Below are positions 17,531-25,700 of a stretch of DNA of 64,000 nt, in pieces. Origin of the DNA: Sphingomonas sp. (GTDB taxonomy: Bacteria; Pseudomonadota; Alphaproteobacteria; Sphingomonadales; Sphingomonadaceae); the NCBI GenBank assembly GCA_017418975.1, contig JAFOMG010000002.1, positions 1 to 64,000 on the forward strand. Direction: 5' to 3'. Both the position numbers and the translations under genes were made by a program. The notes below the pieces were generated by a model. The model saw only the letters and a list, made by a program, of their open reading frames with translations. It had not been told where the DNA came from and made no database searches. Every line of letters begins with the position of its first letter. Within the stretch, counting starts at the first letter, position 1.

Positions 17531-17875
17531 TCAGCGGCCTCCCGAAACGATGGTGCGGGCAAGCTCCATCTGGCGGCCGAGGATCGAGAGCAGCGCGCCA
17601 TAGCGCATCGCCGTCTGCGAGGCATTGGCGATCTCCAGGTCGAGCCGCATCTCGCTGGCGATGCGCGGCGTCGGCACGAGCTCCACCTTGGGCTCGACGC
17701 CCGCGATCGCGCCGCCGCCCTGCGTCGCCGCGCTGCGCAGGCTGTCCTCGAAAGTGACGCGGATCGGCCGGTAGTTGGGCGAGTTCGCGTTGGCGATGTT
17801 CTGCGCCGTCGCCTGGTAGCGCGCGGTAAGCCCGTCGAGCGCCTTGGCGATCAGCGCCGTCGAAATACTCTCCAT
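17531..17875 (-). CDS. flgB: Proximal rod protein FlgB
   Basis: FlgB is the most membrane-proximal rod protein, contacting FliE. The 114-aa protein includes ALDGLTARYQATAQNIANAN followed by SPNYRP, and a C-terminal segment near NASQTAMRYGALLSILGRQM. It is slightly shorter than usual (about 130 aa). It follows flgI by 18 bases. Confidence 0.93.
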   Translation of the reverse strand: MESISTALIAKALDGLTARYQATAQNIANANSPNYRPIRVTFEDSLRSAATQGGGAIAGVEPKVELVPTPRIASEMRLDLEIANASQTAMRYGALLSILGRQMELARTIVSGGR

Positions 17876-17893
17876 GTCCCCCCCTTTTTCACG

Positions 17894-19024
17894 CTACTGA
17901 ACGATGATCTCCGCGTGCAGCGCGCCCGCGGTCTTGATTGCCTGGAGGATGCTGATCATGCGCCGCGTATCGACATGCGCGCGCGACAGCGCCTGGACGA
18001 GATCCGCGACCGAAGTGTTGGGAAAGCGGAACGACTGGTCTCCCACCCCTTGCGCCACCTCGAGCTTGGTGTTGGTGACGATCAGGCTGCTGACGTCGCT
18101 GGCGAAGCCGCCATAGAAGCCGCCGGGCTGCGACGCGCTGCGCTCGCCGGTCACCGTCACCTTGATGTCGCCCTGCGCGATCGCGACGCTCGAGATCATC
18201 ACGTCGCCGCCGGCCACCACCGTGCCGGTGCGCTCGTTGATCACGATGCGCGGCGCGACGTCGGGCTCGACCCGGACATTCTCGAGCTGCGCCACGAAGC
18301 CGGTCACTTCCGTCGGCGCGCCGGCGAAGCGGATGCGGACCTCGTCGGCATTCTTCGCGAGCGCGGTGCCATGGCCGAAGCGCGCGTTGATCTGCTCGGC
18401 GATGCGCTGCGAGGTCGAGAAGCTCGGGCTGGCGAGCAGGAACCCGATCTCGTTGCCGCCGCGCAGCACCGCGGACTCCACCGGCGCCTCGATCGTGCCG
18501 CCGCCCTGGAGCACCGCGGTGGTCGGATAGTTGCGCTGCTGCTGGTTGAGATCGGCGTCGAACCGATAGCCCCCCACCAGCAGCGGCCCCTGCGCCAGCG
18601 CATAGGTGCGCTGGTCCGGCCCGAGCAGCGGCGTCATGATCAGCGTGCCGCCCGCCAGGCTGCGCGCATCGCCGATCGAGGATACGGTGACGTCGATCCG
18701 GTCGCCGACATTGGCCGAGGGCGGCAGCACCGCGGTGACCATCACCACCGCGACGTTGCGGCTGCTGAGCTGGTCCTCGGTCACGCTGGTGCCCAGGCGG
18801 CTCAGCACGTTGCGCAGCGCCTGGCGCGTCACGGCGCTGCGGCGCGTGTCGCCCGATCCCGCAAGGCCGGTGACCAGGCCATAGCCCACCAGCGCATTCT
18901 CGCGCCAGCCGTCGAACCGGCCCAGGCTCTTGAGCGGCACCGACTGGGCCATGGCGGGCGCGGCCGGCACCGCCAGGGCCAGTATCAGGGCCGCCGCCGC
19001 GCGGAGGGTTCCGACGCCGCGCAT
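17894..19024 (-). CDS. flgI: P-ring protein FlgI
   Basis: FlgI forms the periplasmic P-ring around the rod. The 376-aa protein starts with a Sec signal peptide (AALILALAVPAAPAMA), continues with the conserved LVGYGLVTGLAGSGDT, and ends with the family-typical ISILQAIKTAGALHAEIIVQ. The length is normal. The start overlaps the flgH stop. Together with FlgH it implies an outer membrane. Confidence 0.96.
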   Translation of the reverse strand: MRGVGTLRAAAALILALAVPAAPAMAQSVPLKSLGRFDGWRENALVGYGLVTGLAGSGDTRRSAVTRQALRNVLSRLGTSVTEDQLSSRNVAVVMVTAVLPPSANVGDRIDVTVSSIGDARSLAGGTLIMTPLLGPDQRTYALAQGPLLVGGYRFDADLNQQQRNYPTTAVLQGGGTIEAPVESAVLRGGNEIGFLLASPSFSTSQRIAEQINARFGHGTALAKNADEVRIRFAGAPTEVTGFVAQLENVRVEPDVAPRIVINERTGTVVAGGDVMISSVAIAQGDIKVTVTGERSASQPGGFYGGFASDVSSLIVTNTKLEVAQGVGDQSFRFPNTSVADLVQALSRAHVDTRRMISILQAIKTAGALHAEIIVQ

Positions 19025-19602
19025 CAGCCCAGCCCCAGCAGCGAGAAGATGCGGTTGAGCAGCCCCGGCCTGGCGCTGCGCGAGACGAAGCCCTTGCCGT
19101 CATAATTGATCTGGGCATCGGCGATCCGGCTCGACAGCACGCTGTTGTCGCTGCGGATGTCCTCGGGCCGGATGCGCCCGCGCACGGCGATCAGCGTCTT
19201 CTCGCCGTTCACATGGAGGCGCTGCTCGCCGACGATGCGATAATCGCCATTGGGCAGCACCTGCTCGATCGTGACGCTCAGCTGCGCGACCAGCCGCTCG
19301 CTGCGCCGCACCTCGCCGCGCCCGGTATAGCCGCCGCCGAAGGAGAGCTGGCCGCTCTCGTTGATCGAGCCCGCATTGAGCCCGCCCGACACGTCGGTGC
19401 TCTTGCGCGTCGCATTCTGCGTGGTGTTCGAAGCCTCGGCCGCCTGCTGGACGACCACCGTGATCGCGTCGCCCACGCCGCTGGCGCGGCGGTCCGCGGC
19501 CATGGAGGACCAGTTCCCGCCCTTGTAGAGATCCTGGGCGGATGCCGGTGCCGCGAGCAGCAGCGCCGCGGCGCCGGCGGCGGTTGCCAGCCCGGGGCTC
19601 AT
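19024..19602 (-). CDS. flgH: L-ring protein FlgH without an obvious lipobox
   Basis: FlgH forms the L-ring in the outer membrane and is normally a lipoprotein. The 192-aa protein has the family core GVGDAITVVVQQAAEASNTT, VLPNGDYRIVGEQRLHVNGE and the end of the RGRIRPEDI region. Its signal peptide, however, ends in LLLAAPASAQDLYKG with an AxA site for signal peptidase I and no Cys for lipid attachment. Either the ring is not lipid-anchored or the true start lies elsewhere; no upstream alternative with Cys is evident. Confidence 0.93.
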   Translation of the reverse strand: MSPGLATAAGAAALLLAAPASAQDLYKGGNWSSMAADRRASGVGDAITVVVQQAAEASNTTQNATRKSTDVSGGLNAGSINESGQLSFGGGYTGRGEVRRSERLVAQLSVTIEQVLPNGDYRIVGEQRLHVNGEKTLIAVRGRIRPEDIRSDNSVLSSRIADAQINYDGKGFVSRSARPGLLNRIFSLLGLG

Positions 19603-20294
19603 CGCCCGCCCTCCCCGCCGGCCAGCGCGAGCGGCGCGGCGAAGACCTTGCCCTGGGCATCGCGCACGAACAGGCGCCCGCCCGAACGGCCGGACTGCAT
19701 CGTGGTCACCGCGCGCTCGACCGTCACCGGGCCGGCCGCCGAGCGCAGCGTGAGCGGGGTTCCCTTGCCGATCGCGTCCCGCGGAAGCGCCGCCAGCCGC
19801 CCGAGATAGGCGCCCGCCGGCAGCGCGGCGCGCGCCACCGCCAGCCCGCCCCGATCGTAGCGCAGCGCCGCCGGCCGCGCGTCACGGCATGCGGTCGCGA
19901 TCACGTCTCCCGCCGTGACGGCGGCGCCCGCCGGAATCGCGGCGGCGGCGGCGAAGCAGCCGCCATGGCTGCGCGCCGGCGCGGCCGCGAACGCGGCGCG
20001 GATCCGGACCGTCTCTCCCGCCGGGGCCGCCACGCGCAACCCGGGCACCCGGCGGCGCACCAGCGCGGCGAGATCGCGCGCCGGCAAGACGAGCGCCGAC
20101 GCGCCGCGCGGCAGCCGGGCGACCACCAGGTCGGCGATGCGCGCCGGCAGCGCCCCGTCGCGCGCCGCGACCAGATCGCCGACGCGCAGCTGCGCCGAGC
20201 GTATCTCGACCACCGGCCTGAGCGCGACATCCGTGCCGCCGCCCCCGGCCGCGGCGGCGACGAGCGCCACCCCCATGACGATCCCCCCCGCCAT
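19599..20294 (-). CDS. flgA: P-ring assembly chaperone FlgA (SAF domain)
   Basis: FlgA is a periplasmic chaperone for FlgI polymerisation. The 231-aa protein has a hydrophobic N-terminal export signal and a C-terminal SAF-type domain with DRGGLAVARAALPAGAYLGR and GKGTPLTLRSAAGPVTVERA, ending near VFAAPLA. I chose the ATG at 20294, four bases after the flgG stop; the frame open to 20369 would overlap flgG. The gene follows flgG and precedes flgH. Confidence 0.85.
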   Translation of the reverse strand: MAGGIVMGVALVAAAAGGGGTDVALRPVVEIRSAQLRVGDLVAARDGALPARIADLVVARLPRGASALVLPARDLAALVRRRVPGLRVAAPAGETVRIRAAFAAAPARSHGGCFAAAAAIPAGAAVTAGDVIATACRDARPAALRYDRGGLAVARAALPAGAYLGRLAALPRDAIGKGTPLTLRSAAGPVTVERAVTTMQSGRSGGRLFVRDAQGKVFAAPLALAGGEGGR

Positions 20295-20298
20295 GGTG

Positions 20299-21069
20299 CT
20301 AGCGCCGAAGGCCGTTCGCGATGCCCATGAGCTGATCGGCGGCCTGGACGATCTGGGCATTGGCGGCATAGGCGCGCTGGACGAGCATGAGCCGCACCAT
20401 CTCGTCGGTCAGCGCGACGTTCGACTGCTCGATCGAACCCTGGACAAGCATCCCCGTGCCGTCTTCCCCGGGCACCGCTTCGCTGAGCGCGCCGGCGTCG
20501 TCGACCCGGTAGAGCCCCCCATCGAGCCGCGAGACCGCCGACGGATCGTTGACGCGGACGAGCTGGATCTGCCCGAGCTCGACCGGATCGGCGCTGTCCG
20601 GCACCCGCGCGCGCACCACGCCGTCCTTGCCGATCTCGATCGCGCTGGCGTCGCCCGGCACCGTGATCGCGGCGCGCAGCGCGATGCCGTGGCTGCTCGC
20701 CAGCTGGCCGTCGTCATTCACCTTGAGCGCGCCGCCGCGCCACAACAGCGTCTGGCCGCCCGGCCCCATCAGCTCGATGAAGCCCTGGCCGTCGATCGCC
20801 ACGTCGAGCTGCTGGCCGGTCCGCTCCAGCTGGCCCTGCTCGTTCAGCATGAACTGGGTATCGAGCATCACCCCCGCGACTTCCACGGGAAGCGGGCGCA
20901 GGTCGGGCGTCGCCACGTCCTGCGGGCGGCTGGCGACCACGTCCGAGAAACGCAGCTGGGCGCGCTTGAACGCCGGGGTGTTCACATTGGCGATGTTGTT
21001 GGCGATGCCGTCCAGCGCGCGCTGCTGCGTCTGGAGGCCCACCGCTCCCACATAGAAGGCGTCGCTCAT
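20299..21069 (-). CDS. flgG: Distal rod protein FlgG
   Basis: FlgG forms the distal rod. The 256-aa protein begins with the rod signature LQTQQRALDGIANNIANVNT followed by PAFKR and ends in DEMVRLMLVQRAYAANAQIV with QAADQLMGIANGLRR, typical of FlgG. The middle carries the DVAIDGQGFIELMGPGGQTL block shared by rod and hook proteins. It overlaps flgF by four bases. Confidence 0.9.
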   Translation of the reverse strand: MSDAFYVGAVGLQTQQRALDGIANNIANVNTPAFKRAQLRFSDVVASRPQDVATPDLRPLPVEVAGVMLDTQFMLNEQGQLERTGQQLDVAIDGQGFIELMGPGGQTLLWRGGALKVNDDGQLASSHGIALRAAITVPGDASAIEIGKDGVVRARVPDSADPVELGQIQLVRVNDPSAVSRLDGGLYRVDDAGALSEAVPGEDGTGMLVQGSIEQSNVALTDEMVRLMLVQRAYAANAQIVQAADQLMGIANGLRR

Positions 21070-21773
21070 CGCGTCTGGCCCAGGCTGGAGATCGCGCGGC
21101 CGATCAGATCGTCATAGACCTGCACCAGGCGGGCGCCGCCTTCCGACTGGCGCAGCGCGGTCATCATCGCGACCATCTCGTCGCCCATCTCGACATTCGA
21201 GCTTTCGACCATGCCCTGGCGGATCACCGGCCCGCCGACAATGTCCATCGCCCCCGCCCCGGCCGAGAAATAGGATTCGCCCACCGGCGTCAGCGCCTGC
21301 GGATCCTCGGCGGCGAACAGCTCGATCCGCGCGACCGGGCGACCGCCCTCGATCACCGTGCCGTCCTGCTGGACAGTGGCGGCCTGGCCATCGAGCACCA
21401 GGTCCCCGCCACCCTGCTGCTGCAGCACATAGCCCTGCGGCGAGACCAGCGTGCCGTCCGCCGCGAGCTTGAACTGGCCCTGGCGCGAATAGACCAGGCG
21501 ATCGCCGGCGCGGAGCTGGAAGAACCCGTCGCCGCTGATCGCGAGATCGAACGGATTGCGGGTCTCGGTGAGCTTGCCCTGCGCGAAGTTGCGGCGGACC
21601 GCGACCTCGGGAAGCGGCCGAAGGTCGCTCGGCGAAGCCTGGAGAAGCTGCGAGAACCCTATCTGCCGCTTGAAGCCCGGCGTCGAAACATTGGCGACAT
21701 TGTGCGCCGCCACTTCAAGCTTTCTTTCAGACGCACTAAGAATAGCCGTCGCCGCATCGACGAGACCCGACAT
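21066..21773 (-). CDS. flgF: Rod protein FlgF
   Basis: This is the first gene of the minus-strand flagellar series. The 235-aa protein has the N-terminal VAAHNVANVSTPGFKRQIGF signature, the FDLAISGDGFFQLRAGDRLV block and a C-terminal helix with MVAMMTALRQSEGGARLVQV. Length and order before flgG identify FlgF. The upstream region carries a perfect dyad, described separately. Confidence 0.88.
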   Translation of the reverse strand: MSGLVDAATAILSASERKLEVAAHNVANVSTPGFKRQIGFSQLLQASPSDLRPLPEVAVRRNFAQGKLTETRNPFDLAISGDGFFQLRAGDRLVYSRQGQFKLAADGTLVSPQGYVLQQQGGGDLVLDGQAATVQQDGTVIEGGRPVARIELFAAEDPQALTPVGESYFSAGAGAMDIVGGPVIRQGMVESSNVEMGDEMVAMMTALRQSEGGARLVQVYDDLIGRAISSLGQTR

Positions 21774-22124
21774 ACCGCCCCCCGGTTACTGTCTCGATAT
21801 GAGACAGATCCGGACTTTCTCCGTCAAGTGGCGGCATGAAAGAAATATTTCAGTATGTTGCACCCACGGCACAACCACGGAAATAGCACGATTCGCGACA
21901 AATTGGCAGCAACGCCGCCATTCTTCTTCGCCAATCCACAATAGACCGAATCGACTTACATCCATTCCGGTCTATTTTCTTTGAAACCGGCGCCGGGCAC
22001 CTGCTCCAGGCCATGCCGGCGACCTCGCGCACGCCATCGTGCCCGGCATCGGTACTGCCGGACGCCTCGTCGCGCGGGCCATTCATGTCGCTTGCGGCGG
22101 GGCCGGCTCCGCCTGCGCGAAGGG
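21774..22124. promoter_or_regulatory. Intergenic region upstream of flgF, with dyad and candidate promoter
   Basis: No gene is seen in these 351 bases. The part from 21830 to 21980 is distinctly AT-rich. Upstream of flgF, CTGTCTC-GATAT-GAGACAG (21789-21807) is a perfect seven-base inverted repeat. On the minus strand a TTGACG (-35-like, 21822-21827) is followed after 19 bases by TCATAT (21797-21802), which lies inside the dyad, so the dyad could be an operator over the -10. The spacing is longer than ideal. I see no clear terminator for the immunity gene that ends at 22125. Confidence 0.45.
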
Positions 22125-22742
22125 TCAGTCGGGGATGCGCACGCCCGAGATGCGCGCGCCGGCCGGCAGGCCGCGCGCCTGGCGAATGAGATCCACGCTC
22201 ACCGACCAATAGACTTCCATGTCGATCAGCTCGAGATTGGCGGTCGTATCCTGTCCGCCGAGGAACAGCGGGCGGACATAGCCGACGCACTGGTTCGCCC
22301 GCGGTGCCGGCTTGCCGCTCCCGCGCCAATTCTCGAAGAACTCGTCGGCCAGTGCGGCATCCGGCGCATCGACCAGTTCCTCGTCATGGAAGGTGAGGAT
22401 GTTGCACGGGATCTCGAGCGCCGAGGCCGTGCCCGGCTCGAACATCATCACGCCGTCGCGGCCCTGGATGCTCGACTTGCTGGTGGTCGCGAAGATCCGC
22501 CCCAGCCAGTCGCTTCCGAACACCGTCAGGGTGCCGGCGAAATCGGGAAAGCCTTCCTCGACCATCGCATTGTAGCTGGGCAGCTGGATGGGATCGAACA
22601 CCCGGTAGATGCCGCCGTTGAACGAGACGCCGCCGAACCGCTCGAACAGTTCGGCAAGCGCATCGTCGCTCGGGCGGACCGGCAGCGGAACCGGAGGCCG
22701 ATCGAAATCCGGAGAGAATGTTTCGGTGAAATCCTCGAACAC
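22125..22742 (-). CDS. DUF1851/GAD-like protein, candidate immunity protein
   Basis: This 205-aa cytoplasmic protein has an N-terminal GAD-like part (LAELFERFGGVSFNGGIYRV) and a C-terminal part with RPLFLGGQDTTANLELIDME, the arrangement of DUF1851 proteins such as the type VI immunity protein Tdi1. The GTG start at 22742 is preceded by GAGGTAG and lies 16 bases after the stop of the giant RHS gene. Toxin followed by immunity gene is the standard polymorphic-toxin layout, so it most likely protects the producer. The interaction is inferred, not shown. Confidence 0.75.
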   Translation of the reverse strand: MFEDFTETFSPDFDRPPVPLPVRPSDDALAELFERFGGVSFNGGIYRVFDPIQLPSYNAMVEEGFPDFAGTLTVFGSDWLGRIFATTSKSSIQGRDGVMMFEPGTASALEIPCNILTFHDEELVDAPDAALADEFFENWRGSGKPAPRANQCVGYVRPLFLGGQDTTANLELIDMEVYWSVSVDLIRQARGLPAGARISGVRIPD

Positions 22743-22758
22743 CTGCTACCTCACAATC

Positions 22759-25700
22759 CTAATGCACGATCCTGATTCCGGAAACCTTCGTACCGGATGG
22801 GACTCCGCGCAATTGCCGGCCGATCTGCGCCCCGAGGCTCCTGTTCACGCTCAGGTCCAGCGGTCGCATGTTCGATATAATATCGGCGCCTCCCAGCTGT
22901 AAATCGATGATATGGTCCACATCCGCGCCAGCGGGAATGGCATTGCCGGCCTGGCGGTAGCGCGATGCCGCCGAAGTGCCGCTGCGCACCGAAGGCGTCA
23001 CGCGCAGCTCCGCCCCGTTGAGGGCATTCACCTTTTCGAGCGCGGCGGCGCGCTGCTCGGCATTCCATCCCTTCTTCATCTTGACGGTCAGCTCGATGGC
23101 TTCCTCGGCCTTGGCCACCGCGCGCGCGGCCTCGGCACCGCGCACGCCCATCGCGGCCGCCCGGGTGCCGCGGATCGCCGTGGTCACCAGGTTCGAGCTG
23201 CCGAGCGTCGCGACGGTCAGGCCGACCTCGCCCACGGCGAGCAGGCCCCAGCCCGCGGCGGCCCAGTAATTGCCCGACTGATAGGCCTCCCAGGCGGACT
23301 TGCCGCTGCCATAGCCGGGAACGATGACCTGCGCGGCGACGTCCGCCACCTGACCGACGGTGATCCCGTCGCCATTGCCGGCCTGCCCGCCCTGGCCGGC
23401 GGGCGTGGTGAGCGGCGAGATCTGCGGCACGATGTCGGCGCCGACGCTGAGCTTGATGCCCAGCCCCGGGATCTCGACCGTGCCGCCGGTGTAGACATAG
23501 GTGTCCCCGCCGTTCGACATGAAGCGCGTCGCGCCGCCGCTATGCTCGAACGCCGCCCAGAAGCTGGTGACGCCGGCCGCGTTTCCGGTGAAGTCGATGT
23601 TGATGCCGGGCGTGTTGGCGACCGCGACGCCGTCCTTCGCCAGCCAGGCCGGCAGGCTCGTCTTGATATACTGGTGATGATCGTCGTCATTGACGATCGG
23701 CACGTCCGGACCGGCGCGCAGCTTCGGCTTGCCGTCGTCGGGCACCGCCTCGCCCCGCCGCGCCGCTTCGCCCCGCTCGCGCATGGCCGCCAGATCGCCG
23801 CGGACCACCAGGCCATTGTCGGTCAGGTCGAAGGTGATGCCATATTGCTTATAGGCCTCGAGGTCCTGCGGCGTTCGGTTGGCGAGCCATTCCGCCCCCG
23901 CGGTGCGAACCGCGTTGACGGGCTTGGGCTGCTCGGGCGCCTTCATCGTGGCGCCGCGCAGCATCAGGTCGCTGAGCGCCTGGCCGATGACATCGGGTAT
24001 CCCGGCGACGAGATTGTCGCCGAAGCTCGTCCCCTCGATCGCGCTGCGGGTCGCCGCGCTCGCCACCATGCCGGCGGCGCTCTGGCCGAGATGGGCGAAG
24101 TGGTTGCCGATGCTGGTGTCGCCGATGGTCGTCACCGCGCCGCCGGCATTCTTGATGTCGGTGAACGATTTGGCGCCGAACAGCTTGCCGGCTTCGAAGC
24201 TGGCCATCGCGCCGACCCCGGCCGCGGCCACCCCGGCCCAGCTGAACTTGTCCTGCAGTCCGGTGACGACGCCGATGCCCTGGCTGACAAGGCTGCTCGC
24301 CGCCGAGGTGACGCCGGCGCGGATCACGCCGCTCTTGATACCGTCGAAGATCCCGCTGCCACCGATGCCGGCGCTGACGCCGCCGCCGATCGCGGCAAGG
24401 CCCACGGCCTTCCAGCTGAACTTCTCCTGGATGCCGGTGGCGACGCCGATGCCCTGGCTGACGATCGAGCCGACCGCCGCCGCGCCGGCGCCGATCGCGA
24501 TGGCGCCGCCCAGGCCGATGCCCGCCGTGGTGGCCAGCGTCCCGCCGAGCACCGCGGAGATGCCGGCGCCGATCGACGAGATCGAGGGAGCCAGCGCGGC
24601 CGCCGCGGCACCGGCCGTCACCACGGTGACTGCGATCGCGACTACCGCGAGCAGCACCATGCCGATCACGCCGCACTTGTTCTTCTTGCCGCCCGCCTGG
24701 GGCTGCGGCGTCGACGGCGTGACGTCGCCGATCGCCTCGCCCGGATTGTACGGCTTGAAGCCGGTCGCGTTGTAGCTGCTCTTGATGACTCCGCTCGGCA
24801 GGGTCAGCGTGCGGCCCTCGGCCAGCGCGGTCGCGCCGCTGATGCCATTGGCGTCGGCGATGCGATACCACAGGCTGGAATCGCCCCACATCGCCAGCGC
24901 GATGCCCTGCAGCGTGTCGCCGGCACGGACGGTATAGCTGCCGGCTGCCGATCCCTGGTCGTAGCTGTTGATCGGATCGTAGCTGTTGGCGAAATCGGCG
25001 TAGGAAGTGCCGTAGCTCGAACCGTTGCGGAAGGCCCCCGGCGTGGTGGGCGAGACGGTCTGCCGTTCGCCGATCGACTGCACGGTCGATACGTCGCTGG
25101 TGCCGTTGTTGCCGACATAGCCGAGCTGGCGGCCGTTGAAGCGGTACCAGATCTCGTGCGGATCGCCGTTCGACCAGTTATAGTCCTGCTCGTCGCGGCG
25201 GATGATCTGCCCGTCGCCATTGAGCTTGAAGTTGACGTTGCGAGCGCGCGCGTCGCCGACATAGAGCGAAGTCAGCTGCCCGAGGCCGTTATAGTAGAAG
25301 GTCGTGTAATAGGTGGTCGACTGGCCAGTGTTCGGCTTGTGCGCGATCTGCGACTGCACCGCCCCGTCCCACCAGGCGAAGCTGTTGGTGGTCAGCGTGT
25401 CGGGTGCGTTGGCATTGTTGTTGTCGCGATAGTTTATCGTCGAGACGCTGATCGCCGCGCCGAGCGCATAGTTCGTGCCATAGCCATAGTCGTAATAGGT
25501 GTACGACTGATAGGTGTGGCCGTCATACTTCTTGGTCGAGCTGTTCTCGTAGGTGATCTGGCCCTTGTTGTTGTAGCTCGCATAGCGGCTATAGGCGATG
25601 GTCGAGCCGTTCGCCTCATAGTCGGTCTGCGAGGTCTGGTGCCCCATCAGGTCATAGTAGAAGCGTGAGCGCAGCGTGCCGGTCGAAGGTGCCGCGGGGA

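Noticed and set aside
21850..22329. Minus-strand gene of up to 159 codons after the immunity gene
   Set aside because: It mostly overlaps the immunity gene in another frame, has no ribosome site, and its free part codes for no recognisable product.
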